From positions 1 to 14,451 of the forward strand of contig CAMTXX010000105.1 of assembly GCA_947085825.1 (NCBI GenBank): a DNA stretch of 14,451 nt, read 5' to 3'. This document shows positions 6,633 through 14,386 of the stretch, one piece after another (within the stretch, counting starts at the first letter, position 1; each line of letters opens with the position of its first letter). Source of the DNA: JAOUFP01 sp947085825 (GTDB taxonomy: Bacteria; Nitrospirota; Thermodesulfovibrionia; Thermodesulfovibrionales; UBA6898). The translations under genes and the position numbers were made by a program. The notes under the pieces were generated by a model. It did no database searches. It was not told where the DNA came from and saw only the letters and a program-made list of their open reading frames with translations.

Positions 6633-8000
6633 TCACTTGTTGAACCCCTCAAAACAAAATACAATATTTTTTCCTGCTGCCTTGGCTGAGTAGAGCGCTG
6701 TATCTGCTGCATTCAGCAGGGATTTTGCATCGCCTGCGTTCTTGGGGTATGAAGCTATGCCGCCGCTCAGCGTAATGTTTACCTTTTCTTTATTGTTGAC
6801 GATAAAAGTGGTTTCCTGCACGGCATTTCGTATCCTGTTGGCCAGAAAAATTGTTTCTTCTTCCGGGGTATTCGGCAGGATGATAATAAATTCCTCGCCG
6901 CCGTATCGCACGACAGTGTCAGTTTCTCTTGAGGACGATTTCAGGATCCCGGCCAGTTCCTGGAGCGCATCATCCCCGGCCTGATGACCATAGGTATCAT
7001 TTAATTGTTTGAAATTATCAATATCAAATAACATCAGTGAAAATGGGTCTCCGTAACGATTGGTTCTTGCGATTTCCAGGTCGAGGGTCTTATAAAAATA
7101 TCTGGTGTTGTACAGGCCGGTAAGACCGTCTGTTATCGCAAGCCGCCTGGTTTCCTGAAACAGTTTGATTTTATCTATTATAAGCGTCATGTGGTTGCCG
7201 ACGAGCTTGAGCAGGGAAGCCGTGTCGAAGTCAAAATCTCTTCCCACCCTGCCGGCAAGGAAGAACAGGCCTGTGGGTTTTTTTTCGTTTACTAAAGGGA
7301 CCACAACCAGAAACACGATGCCTTCTTCAGACAGGAAGGGTATTTTCAGGATATCAGGAGATTCCAGGACAGTGAGCGGCTCTCCTAATTTTATCGTGTC
7401 TGAGCATAAGGAGGCCAGGGCGTTATTTTTGATTTTTTCCTGAACTTCGGAAGATATGCCCCTGTTTGTTTTCAGCAAAAAATTGTCGTCTTCTTTCAAC
7501 ATAAGCCAGCCTGTATGGAAATCAGTAAGCAGAAGCGCCTTGTCCATAAGGTCTTCCATGACAAGGTCGAGGTTATCGGATGAGATAAAGGCGCTCGAAA
7601 GGTTATTAATGATAATAAGTTCCTTATTTCTCTTGAGAAGCTCCATTTCGAGTCTGAAAAAATTTGTTATGTCCTTTAAGATGATGCGTACGAGATATTC
7701 TTCATGATCTGTTTTAAAGGGCAGAATGTATACTTCAAAATTTCTGTTGTCAAGGGATATGCGGACAGTATCTTCTTTTTTATCAAGAATGGCCTTTTCT
7801 ACTTTTCCCCACAGCTTGCTGAATGCTTTAATGTTTTTGAAGTTTTGTTCGAGTAACTGCGGTTTTTTTACTCCCAGCAGATGACAGCAGTTTATATTTA
7901 AATCACATATTTTTCCATCTTGCTGTATGACAATAAAGGGGTCTGGAATAAGGTCCAGGGAGAAGTATTCCGTGTCCCTTTTTTTTGTGCCTCCATTCAT
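6633..8000 (-). CDS. PAS-GAF-GGDEF diguanylate cyclase (cytoplasmic sensor)
   Basis: Predicted to make cyclic di-GMP from two GTP in response to a signal sensed by its N-terminal domains. The 455 residues comprise a PAS-like domain (about 12-115), a linking helix with ELLKRNKEL (120-128), a GAF domain (about 135-283) and a GGDEF domain (about 285-450). The catalytic signature is GGEEF at 367-371, with FDIDNFKQLNDTYGH at 325-339 and the DGLTGLYN entry motif at 291-298. RETD at 358-361 sits five residues before GGEEF, so the inhibitory I-site is intact. No membrane segment or signal peptide is apparent. The start is ATG at 8000; an in-frame TGA lies four codons upstream, while the nearest GGGAG is rather distant. 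The signal and the downstream process are not evident. The intact active site argues for real cyclase activity. Confidence 0.93.
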   Translation of the reverse strand: MNGGTKKRDTEYFSLDLIPDPFIVIQQDGKICDLNINCCHLLGVKKPQLLEQNFKNIKAFSKLWGKVEKAILDKKEDTVRISLDNRNFEVYILPFKTDHEEYLVRIILKDITNFFRLEMELLKRNKELIIINNLSSAFISSDNLDLVMEDLMDKALLLTDFHTGWLMLKEDDNFLLKTNRGISSEVQEKIKNNALASLCSDTIKLGEPLTVLESPDILKIPFLSEEGIVFLVVVPLVNEKKPTGLFFLAGRVGRDFDFDTASLLKLVGNHMTLIIDKIKLFQETRRLAITDGLTGLYNTRYFYKTLDLEIARTNRYGDPFSLMLFDIDNFKQLNDTYGHQAGDDALQELAGILKSSSRETDTVVRYGGEEFIIILPNTPEEETIFLANRIRNAVQETTFIVNNKEKVNITLSGGIASYPKNAGDAKSLLNAADTALYSAKAAGKNIVFCFEGFNK

Positions 8001-8064
8001 TATGATAGTTCACACTCCCCTATAACATTAAAGTGTTTTCCGGATTAAACAGCGATATATTAAT

Positions 8065-8093
8065 ATTATTGCGTTTTTCGGTCATTATCGCAA
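8065..8093 (-). promoter_or_regulatory. Predicted promoter for the GGDEF gene
   Basis: On the minus strand, TTGCGA (complement of 8088-8093), 17 bp, then AATAAT (complement of 8065-8070). The -35 matches 4 of 6 and the -10 matches 5 of 6 consensus bases at ideal spacing. It lies 65 bp before the gene start, in the divergent intergenic region. The region is AT-rich, so chance matches are possible. Confidence 0.45.
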
Positions 8094-8101
8094 CATATAT
8101 T

Positions 8102-8131
8102 TTGCATTTTTCATACTATAATTGATATACT
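8102..8131 (+). promoter_or_regulatory. Predicted promoter region for the rimP operon
   Basis: Several -10-like boxes crowd here: TATAAT at 8117-8122, TATACT at 8126-8131 and TATACT at 8136-8141. TTGCAT at 8102-8107 lies 18 bp before the second, giving a weak -35. The exact promoter cannot be chosen from sequence, but this is the only AT-rich stretch before the rimP leader and is suitably placed. Confidence 0.4.
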
Positions 8132-8164
8132 GAACTATACTTTTCATCCCGATTGTTTTAATTT

Positions 8165-8195
8165 AAAGAGTGGGCAGTCCCGCTCTTTTGTTTTA
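8165..8195 (+). terminator. Terminator-like hairpin in the rimP leader (putative attenuator)
   Basis: AAAGAGTGGG (8165-8174) pairs with CCCGCTCTTT (8179-8188) around a CAGT loop. The stem has 10 pairs, one of them a T-G wobble. It is followed by a T-rich run, TTTTGTTTTA. This has intrinsic-terminator form, yet it lies between the likely promoter and the rimP start codon only 12 nt downstream. It may attenuate the rimP-nusA operon or act on translation of rimP. Hairpin and T-run are seen; the regulatory role is inferred. Confidence 0.65.
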
Positions 8196-8206
8196 TATGG
8201 AAGATT

Positions 8207-8656
8207 ATGAAGAATAAGATAAAAGAACTGGCTGATTCGATAGCAGCGCAGCATGCTGTGGAGATTGTGGATATTGAGCTCGCAGGAAGTTCGGGGAAGC
8301 CGCTCATAAGAATATTCATTGATAAGGAGAACGGTGTTACCCTGGATGAATGCGGAAAATTCAGCAGGGCGCTTTCTGCGCTTTTTGATGTAGAGGACCC
8401 GGTACCTACGGCCTATATCCTGGAGGTTTCCTCTCCGGGGTTGGACAGACCTCTTAAGTCGTTGAGGGATTTCGAGAGGAGTATCGGCAAACTGGTGAGA
8501 ATTATAACGAGTGTTAAGATTGAACAACAGAATATTTTTACCGGGAGAATCACCGGAGTGGGCGGGGGAAATATTACTTTATCTGTTAATGATAAGGAAA
8601 TAGAAATTCCATTTGATCAAATCTCTAAAGCGAGATTGGAGATAGAACTGAAATGA
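8207..8656 (+). CDS. rimP: Ribosome maturation factor RimP
   Basis: RimP binds the 30S subunit and helps its late assembly. The 149-residue product shows the N-terminal alpha/beta domain with the signature LEVSSPGLDRPL at 72-83 and the C-terminal SH3-like beta domain (about 90-147). The length is normal. The start is ATG at 8207 with GGA at 8199-8201 as a modest ribosome binding site. An out-of-frame ATG at 8197 opens a six-codon ORF (MEDYEE) that overlaps this start, which is probably accidental. The stop overlaps the nusA start as ATGA (8653-8656), the usual rimP-nusA coupling. Expression is likely shaped by the leader hairpin just upstream. Confidence 0.96.
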   Translation: MKNKIKELADSIAAQHAVEIVDIELAGSSGKPLIRIFIDKENGVTLDECGKFSRALSALFDVEDPVPTAYILEVSSPGLDRPLKSLRDFERSIGKLVRIITSVKIEQQNIFTGRITGVGGGNITLSVNDKEIEIPFDQISKARLEIELK

Positions 8657-9774
8657 CTAAAGAACTTTGTCAGGTAATTGAACAAATCAGCAAGGAAAAG
8701 GGCATACCAAAGGAGACTCTTGTCGAGGCGATAGAATCCGCGCTTCTCTCGGCGATGAGGAAAAAATACGGAGGCAGAACAAATATCCATCTTACGATAG
8801 ACCGGGTTAAATGCGACATAACTGCCTATGAAACAAAGAAGGTCGTTGCTGAGGTTGCTGATCCGCTGGAGGAGATTTCGGTAGAGGATGCGGTCAAGAC
8901 AGACCCTGACAAAAAAGAAGGCGATGAGATAGACTTTCCCCTTGCCCTTCAGGACCTCGGACGGATAGCAGCCCAGACAGCAAAACAGGTCATTTTCCAG
9001 CGGGTAAGGGAAGCGGAAAAAGATGTGATTTTCAAAGATTTCAAGGACAAGGCAGGGCAGATCATAAGCGGGATTGTCATGAGAAAGGAAAAAGGCGCTT
9101 ATTTTCTTAATATCGGCAAAACAGAGGCTGTCCTTTACTTCAAGGATACATTGCCGAGTGAAAATTTGAAGCGCGGCGATACGGTAAGGGCGATTATTGA
9201 AGACGTGAAAATCAGCGCAAAAGGGCCTTCTATCGTTGTATCGAGAACGTCGCCCCGGTTCGTAGGTGAGTTATTCAGGATGGAGGTCCCTGAGATCTAC
9301 GAGGGTCTCGTGGTCATAAAAGATATTGTAAGAGAGCCTGGAGAGCGCACGAAATTAGCAGTTTACTCAAAAAATCAGTCTATTGACCCTGTCGGGTCAT
9401 GTGTTGGCATGAAGGGGACAAGGGTGCAGGCGATCGTGCGTGAACTGAGGGGGGAAAGGATTGATATTATTCCCTGGAATGATGACCCGCGGGCGCTTAT
9501 TGCCAGCGCTCTGAGTCCTGCAAGTGTGGAGAAGATCGGCATTAATGAAGAAGAAAAGACGGCCATGGTCGTTGTCAATGACCAGCAGTTGTCGCTCGCT
9601 ATAGGGAAAAGGGGACAGAACGTAAGGCTTGCGATGAAGCTTACGGGCTGGGATATTGATATTATCAGCGATACGGAGTATTCCAGGATCCGGATGGAAG
9701 AGACTGATAAGGCTCTTCAGGATTCTTTAAAAAAGGAAGCAGACAAAAAAGATACGCCATCTGTTGATGGATAA
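8653..9774 (+). CDS. nusA: Transcription termination/antitermination factor NusA
   Basis: NusA binds RNA polymerase and nascent RNA and modulates pausing, termination and antitermination. The 373 residues contain the N-terminal polymerase-binding domain (about 1-128), the S1 domain (about 135-199, with SGIVMRKEKGAYFLNIG) and two KH domains with GMKGTR at 252-257 and GKRGQN at 318-323. A short charged tail (DSLKKEADKKD) follows. The C-terminal acidic repeats of the roughly 495-residue E. coli protein are absent, as in many non-gammaproteobacteria. GGAG lies 11 nt before the ATG, within rimP, and the ATGA overlap suggests coupled translation. It is followed by recG rather than infB, which is unusual. 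The identification is firm. Confidence 0.97.
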   Translation: MTKELCQVIEQISKEKGIPKETLVEAIESALLSAMRKKYGGRTNIHLTIDRVKCDITAYETKKVVAEVADPLEEISVEDAVKTDPDKKEGDEIDFPLALQDLGRIAAQTAKQVIFQRVREAEKDVIFKDFKDKAGQIISGIVMRKEKGAYFLNIGKTEAVLYFKDTLPSENLKRGDTVRAIIEDVKISAKGPSIVVSRTSPRFVGELFRMEVPEIYEGLVVIKDIVREPGERTKLAVYSKNQSIDPVGSCVGMKGTRVQAIVRELRGERIDIIPWNDDPRALIASALSPASVEKIGINEEEKTAMVVVNDQQLSLAIGKRGQNVRLAMKLTGWDIDIISDTEYSRIRMEETDKALQDSLKKEADKKDTPSVDG

Positions 9775-11851
9775 AGATTCACCGGATCATCCCATTGAAT
9801 GTATAAAAGGTATTGGCCCGCAGAGGGCCAAACTTTTTTCACGCCTCGGCATCCTGACCATACAGGATGCGCTATATTACCTGCCGTACAGATATGAAGA
9901 CAGGACCGGACTGAAGAAGGTCTCTGAACTCAGACCGGGAATTATCGAAACCGTCCAGGGCAAGATCGTATTTGCCAATATCATACATACCCGCCTAAGG
10001 AAGTCCAGAATATTCGAGATTGCTATCAACGACGGAACAGGTTTTTTAAAGGCGAAATGGTTTAATCAGCCCTTCATGCAGAAGAACCTTCCCATAGGCC
10101 AGGAAGTGGTCCTCAGCGGTCTAGTGAAAAATAGCGGTCAGGCTGCCCTTGAGATGGACTCACCTGAGTATGAGATTGTCTCCGATGACATTGACTCTTT
10201 TATCCACACAAAGAGGATTGTGCCTGTATACAGGATTACAGATGGGATCAGTCAGAAACAGTTCAGAAAGATAATGTTCGGCGTTGTGACTGAACATGCC
10301 TCAAGATTTTCCGATGTTATCCCTTCTTATATAATAGAAAAGAATAAACTTCCTCCGTTGTCCTTTAGTATACAGCAGCTCCATTTTCCCGAAGGAGGCT
10401 TGGATATGGATGCGCTTAACAGGGGGACGAGCGAGTATCACAGAAGGCTTTCCTTTGATGAACTCTTTCTCTTTGAGCTTGGCCTGGCTGCCTTGAAGCA
10501 ACATACAAGGCTGAATAAGGCAATAGCCTTCAACCCTGCCGGGAATCTCAGGAAGGCGCTTTTGAAAATCCTGCCCTTTGCATTGACTGAGGCGCAAAAA
10601 AGAACGCTGGCTGATATCGAAAAGGACATGCGGTCGGCCTATCCGATGAACAGGCTGATACAGGGAGATGTCGGCTGCGGAAAGACGGTTGTTGCTTTGC
10701 TTGCGATGCTTGACGCGGTGGAAGCAGGTTATCAGGCTGCGCTGATGGCGCCTACTGAGTTACTCGCAGGCCAGCATTACATAAATATACATGGTCTGGT
10801 GAAAGCTCTCGGCCTGAAGGCAGAACTGCTCACCGGAGGCGCCAAAGGCAGGCAGCTTGAGGGAATTCTCTCCGGTGAAACAGACATTGTCATTGGTACT
10901 CACGCCCTTATACAGGAAGGGGTGAGATTTAAAAAACTCGGGCTCGCGGTTATTGATGAGCAGCACAAATTCGGCGTTATGCAGAGGTCATTGCTCAGGA
11001 AGAAGGGGATGACGCCTGATCTGCTCGTCATGACCGCAACGCCGATCCCGCGCTCGCTGGCGCTGACGCTCTACGGTGATCTTGACTGTTCTGTTATTGA
11101 CGAACTTCCTCCGGGCAGAAAACCTGTTGTGACAAAACTCATAGAGGCAGACCGGAAAAAGGAGATTTATGGGCTTTTGCGGGAGGAGATAGAAAAAGGC
11201 AGGCAGGTCTATGTTGTCTATCCTGCAATTGAGGAGTCTGAAAAAACAGATATGAAGAATGCGGTGCAGGGGAAAGAGGGTTTTGAAAGGATCTTCCCGG
11301 AATACAGGATCGGACTGCTTCACGGCAGGATGGGCACAGAGGAGAGGGAGAAGGTCATGCTCTCTTTCAGGCAGGGAGAGACAGATATACTGGTGAGCAC
11401 GACCGTAATCGAGGTCGGCGTTGATGTGCCGGAGGCAACGCTTATGCTTGTTGTGCATGCTGAACGGTTCGGGCTTGCGCAACTGCATCAGTTGCGGGGA
11501 AGGGTGGGCAGGGGGCAGCACCGCTCGCTCTGCATTCTCGTTGCCTATAAGCCCTATGGAGAGGATGCCCGGCGCAGGCTCGACATAATGCTCAGGAGCA
11601 ATGACGGCTTCAGGATCGCCGATGAGGACCTTAATATAAGGGGGCCGGGCGAATTTCTGGGCACAAGGCAGGCGGGACTGCCTGATCTGAAGGTTGCAAA
11701 TATCATAAGAGATATGAAAATATTAGAGAAGGCAAAGACAGAGGCCTTCGGCCTGATAGAGGCGAGTCCTGAACTGAGAGATTTCCCTTCACTTAAGAAA
11801 ACAGTTGAGGTATTCTGGAAAGGGAAGGTTGATTTATTCAAGACCGGATAA
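9767..11851 (+). CDS. recG: ATP-dependent DNA helicase RecG
   Basis: Double-stranded DNA translocase that remodels stalled replication forks and branch-migrates Holliday junctions. Numbering is from the TTG at 9764; the ATG at 9767 is preferred as start. There is an N-terminal helix-hairpin-helix-like stretch (CIKGIGPQRAKLFSRLGI, 13-30), the OB-fold wedge domain (about 55-140), Walker A GDVGCGKT at 301-308, the DEQH box at 398-401, TATPIPR at 424-430 and motif VI HQLRGRVGRGQH at 575-586. The C-terminal TRG-type region ends near residue 690. The length of about 694 is normal. The start overlaps the nusA end by 8 nt without a clear ribosome binding site, so translation probably depends on ribosomes finishing nusA. 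No defects were seen. Confidence 0.97.
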   Translation: MDKDSPDHPIECIKGIGPQRAKLFSRLGILTIQDALYYLPYRYEDRTGLKKVSELRPGIIETVQGKIVFANIIHTRLRKSRIFEIAINDGTGFLKAKWFNQPFMQKNLPIGQEVVLSGLVKNSGQAALEMDSPEYEIVSDDIDSFIHTKRIVPVYRITDGISQKQFRKIMFGVVTEHASRFSDVIPSYIIEKNKLPPLSFSIQQLHFPEGGLDMDALNRGTSEYHRRLSFDELFLFELGLAALKQHTRLNKAIAFNPAGNLRKALLKILPFALTEAQKRTLADIEKDMRSAYPMNRLIQGDVGCGKTVVALLAMLDAVEAGYQAALMAPTELLAGQHYINIHGLVKALGLKAELLTGGAKGRQLEGILSGETDIVIGTHALIQEGVRFKKLGLAVIDEQHKFGVMQRSLLRKKGMTPDLLVMTATPIPRSLALTLYGDLDCSVIDELPPGRKPVVTKLIEADRKKEIYGLLREEIEKGRQVYVVYPAIEESEKTDMKNAVQGKEGFERIFPEYRIGLLHGRMGTEEREKVMLSFRQGETDILVSTTVIEVGVDVPEATLMLVVHAERFGLAQLHQLRGRVGRGQHRSLCILVAYKPYGEDARRRLDIMLRSNDGFRIADEDLNIRGPGEFLGTRQAGLPDLKVANIIRDMKILEKAKTEAFGLIEASPELRDFPSLKKTVEVFWKGKVDLFKTG

Positions 11852-11861
11852 GGGAGGAGAT

Positions 11862-12176
11862 ATGTTAAAAAATGTGTATGAAAATTTAAGAAAAGGTCTG
11901 GAAAAGATAAAATGGTTTGCAACGCTTTTTTCTGAGAGGATGAATATGGAGATCGCCATATTCAAGCTTCTTTATCAGTCTGAGGAGATGGCAAAAAAAA
12001 GGGACGAGTTGCTTAAAACAATCGGAGAGCGGGTGGTGGAGCTGAAAGGACACGGAGAAAAGAACATCTTTAGAGATAGTGTTGTTTCCGGGGCGCTGGA
12101 AGAGATAGAAAAGATTGACAAGAATATAGATGACCTCAGGCATAAAGCCGGTGAAATCAGCAGGGTGACCGGATAG
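11862..12176 (+). CDS. Small helical protein of unknown function between recG and the prepilin peptidase
   Basis: I do not recognise this family. The 104-residue product is hydrophilic and helix-rich. The N-terminus is basic (MLKNVYENLRKGLEKIKWFA). A heptad-like segment carries LYQSEEMAKKRDELLKTIGE in the middle, and a second charged helix near the end reads EEIEKIDKNIDDLRHKA, so a coiled coil is likely. No signal peptide, membrane segment, cysteines or enzyme motif is visible. The start is ATG at 11862 with a strong GGGAGGAG just upstream. A longer in-frame reading from 11805 would run inside recG and is unlikely. It begins 10 bp after recG, and its TAG directly abuts the ATG of the peptidase gene, so it is part of the operon. 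It is probably a real protein because of this spacing and its ribosome binding site. Confidence 0.8.
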   Translation: MLKNVYENLRKGLEKIKWFATLFSERMNMEIAIFKLLYQSEEMAKKRDELLKTIGERVVELKGHGEKNIFRDSVVSGALEEIEKIDKNIDDLRHKAGEISRVTG

Positions 12177-12959
12177 ATGTCTTTTTATATTATTCTTTTT
12201 GTTCTCGGCGCACTGATAGGATCATTTCTGAATGTCTGTATATACCGGATACCGCGCAGCCGGTCTATCATATGGCCGTCTTCCCGGTGCCCTTTCTGCA
12301 GCAGCCCGATTAAGTCCTATGACAACATCCCGATCTTCAGCTATTATCTTCTACTGAGGGGAAGGTGCAGGGACTGCAAGGAAAAGATATCTGCAAGATA
12401 TCCCCTTGTAGAGGCGCTCAACGCCTTCTTCTATATTCTCGTTTTCTGGAGGTTTGGCCTGGAATGGAGTTCTGCGATATACTGCATCCTCTGTTCGGCA
12501 ATGATCGTCATAACTTTTATTGATTATGATTTTCAGATAATTCCTGACAGGATCACCCTGCCGGGCATTCCCCTGGGAATTATTGCGGGTTCTTTTTTCC
12601 TTCCCGACCCCTTTCTGCGGGCAACAGAGCTCGGATATATGGCGTCGCTCATCGGCGCGTTCAGCGGGTTTTCCTTTTTTTACATGATAGCCTTTTTGAG
12701 TATCAAGATATTGAAAAAGGAAGGCATGGGCGGCGGTGATATCAAGATGATGGCGATGGTGGGCGGTTTTCTCGGCTGGAAGGCCGTGGTCCTTACAACA
12801 TTTCTCGGCAGTCTCTTCGGCTCGATAATCGGTATCGGTCTCATGGTCTTAAAGGGAAGGGACAAGGGTTCACTGATACCGTTCGGGCCTTTCCTTGCCG
12901 CCGGCGCTCTCGTCACCCTGTTTTTCGGACAGGAAATACTGATATGGTATCTTTACTGA
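12177..12959 (+). CDS. pilD: Prepilin peptidase / N-methyltransferase (A24 family, PilD type)
   Basis: Membrane aspartic protease that cleaves the leader of type IV prepilins or type II secretion pseudopilins and methylates the new N-terminus. The 260-residue protein is strongly hydrophobic, with a first membrane helix at about 3-20 (GSFLNVCIYR follows) and several more after residue 80. The cytoplasmic loop carries two CxxC pairs, C38/C41 and C64/C67, typical of the bifunctional bacterial form. Catalytic aspartates are in FIDYDFQIIPD (D116) and GMGGGDIKMM (D188), both intact. The start is ATG at 12177, with AGGGTGA about 8 nt upstream inside the preceding gene. No pilin or secretion gene lies in this window, so the substrates are unknown. 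The same protein could serve type IV pili, type II secretion, or both. Confidence 0.95.
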   Translation: MSFYIILFVLGALIGSFLNVCIYRIPRSRSIIWPSSRCPFCSSPIKSYDNIPIFSYYLLLRGRCRDCKEKISARYPLVEALNAFFYILVFWRFGLEWSSAIYCILCSAMIVITFIDYDFQIIPDRITLPGIPLGIIAGSFFLPDPFLRATELGYMASLIGAFSGFSFFYMIAFLSIKILKKEGMGGGDIKMMAMVGGFLGWKAVVLTTFLGSLFGSIIGIGLMVLKGRDKGSLIPFGPFLAAGALVTLFFGQEILIWYLY

Positions 12960-12969
12960 TTGCGGAAAC

Positions 12970-14211
12970 ATGGTCCATACGATAACCCTCATTACGATTC
13001 TGACCCTTCTGGTATTTTTGATTCTGTTTTTTCTGGTAAGAAGCTTCCTCGATTTCCAAAAGAAAAAGGCCGAAGCAAAAAACAGGGAGGTGACGCAGGT
13101 CGGTTTTGTCGTTGACACTTTTCATGACCTTGTCTCGAAGCTCAAGGAAAAGGAGAGGGAGCTTGAGGGTCTCAGGAAGAATGCGGAGGAAAGGGCCTGG
13201 TCTATTGAGCAGTATAACGAAAACATTCTCCAGAGCGTATCCAGCGGGGTAGTGAGCTTTGACCGGGAATCACGGATAACAAAAATGAATGCAGCAGCAG
13301 AACACATCCTGGATATGAAAGAAGCGAATGTCCTGACGAAAAAATATCATGAAGTGTTTCACAGCCCGATAACAGAACTGATCGACAGGAGAGAGATTAT
13401 TGAGAGGGCTGAGATCAGTTATCTCAGCGGCAGCGGAAAAAGGATTTGGCTGGGGCTGACTGTCTCGCCGCTCAAGGACAGCAAGTACAATACCATCGGC
13501 CAGCTGCTTGTCTTTACTGACCTTACGGAGTTGAAGGCCTTTCAGTCTCAGCAGGAACTCAGGGAAAGACTTTCGACCCTCGGCGAGATGTCCGCAGGCA
13601 TCGCCCATGAGATGAGGAACCCGTTGGCTGTAATATCCGGCTATACAAAGATGCTTTCAAAGAGGGTGGACGATTCCATGAAACCGGCTGTTGATTCGAT
13701 AGCAAAGGAGGTTATGGTGATGGACAGGATCATCACTGACTTCCTTTCTTTTGCCAAACCAACTGACCTGTCCGCTTCGGAGGTTAACCTGAAGGACCTT
13801 CTTGAAGGCTGCCTCAGTTCCCTTGAGGGTATTTCAGCAGGGATGAAGATCATCGTTAATACAGAGATGCTGCCTCATATCAGGGCGGATGAGGTTTTGC
13901 TGAGACAGGCCTGCACAAACCTCCTGCAGAACGCTCTGGAATCCATGCCTGAGGGCGGGCAACTGAAGGTCACCGGTTTTCTGGATGATCATGTTTGCAT
14001 ATCTATTTCAGATACTGGCCACGGAATTCCGGAGGGCCTAAGGGACAAAATATTTCTTCCCTTTTATACCACCAAAGAGCGCGGCATAGGTCTCGGCCTT
14101 GCGATAGTCCATAAGATTATTGTTTCCCACGGCGGGGACCTAAAGGTCGAGACCAGCGACAGAGGTACGACTTTTACGATCAGGTTTCCGAAAAAGCTTA
14201 TCGTCTCCTGA
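12970..14211 (+). CDS. PAS-domain sensor histidine kinase (NtrB/PilS-like)
   Basis: Two-component kinase that autophosphorylates on histidine and should pass phosphate to a response regulator. The 413 residues begin with one membrane helix (about 5-23). A charged coiled-coil stretch (about 30-80), a PAS domain (about 82-190), HisKA with the H-box GIAHEMRNPLA (H213) and a HATPase_c domain follow. The ATPase shows the N-box around N321 (TNLLQNALESMPEGG), DTGHGIP at 348-354 and GIGLGLAIVHKI at 372-383. With only one membrane segment and almost no periplasmic part, it probably senses a cytoplasmic or membrane cue. The start is ATG at 12970, 10 bp after pilD, with GGAAA close by. No response regulator follows within the 240 bp left, so the partner is unknown. 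The position after pilD would fit a pilus regulator, but that is only inference. Confidence 0.94.
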   Translation: MVHTITLITILTLLVFLILFFLVRSFLDFQKKKAEAKNREVTQVGFVVDTFHDLVSKLKEKERELEGLRKNAEERAWSIEQYNENILQSVSSGVVSFDRESRITKMNAAAEHILDMKEANVLTKKYHEVFHSPITELIDRREIIERAEISYLSGSGKRIWLGLTVSPLKDSKYNTIGQLLVFTDLTELKAFQSQQELRERLSTLGEMSAGIAHEMRNPLAVISGYTKMLSKRVDDSMKPAVDSIAKEVMVMDRIITDFLSFAKPTDLSASEVNLKDLLEGCLSSLEGISAGMKIIVNTEMLPHIRADEVLLRQACTNLLQNALESMPEGGQLKVTGFLDDHVCISISDTGHGIPEGLRDKIFLPFYTTKERGIGLGLAIVHKIIVSHGGDLKVETSDRGTTFTIRFPKKLIVS

Positions 14212-14386
14212 ACGTATCCGCCTTTTAATGTTTAGCGGGTTATTATTAAGGGTCTCATAATAATATGGACTATCCAACTATAATAAAATCCCTCCTAACC
14301 TCCCTTTGCCAACTGATCGTGACCCACAAATATGTCTGGACACAGCGGGTATGAACAAAGAATTTCATATCTTATGTCTTTTTTGT
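14212..14386. other. Gene-free stretch after the histidine kinase
   Basis: Stops are frequent in all six frames and no coding-like ORF, RNA gene or clear terminator was found. It is AT-rich at first, then contains the C-rich repeat fragment and a small palindrome TGTCTGGACA at 14333-14342. The operon's terminator was not located. Confidence 0.6.
14285..14310. repeat. Degenerate C-rich intergenic repeat fragment
   Basis: A run including AATCCCTCCTAACCTCCC, followed by TTTGCC, resembles one arm of the dispersed C-rich repeat (AATCCCCCC-TTTGC type) seen between genes in many environmental bacteria. No matching second arm is visible, so it would be a decayed half. Identity rests on resemblance only. 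Confidence 0.35.

Noticed and set aside
8144..8527. Minus-strand 127-codon ORF opposite rimP
   Set aside because: Antisense shadow of rimP and its leader; composition is not protein-like and no start signal is present.
10988..11521. Long minus-strand ORF (177 codons) opposite recG
   Set aside because: Shadow of recG, whose conserved helicase motifs VI and TATPIPR occupy the other strand; no recognisable protein features.
14333..14342. Small palindrome TGTCTGGACA
   Set aside because: Ten bases with no second copy nearby and no adjacent promoter; cannot be assigned as an operator or insertion-sequence end.
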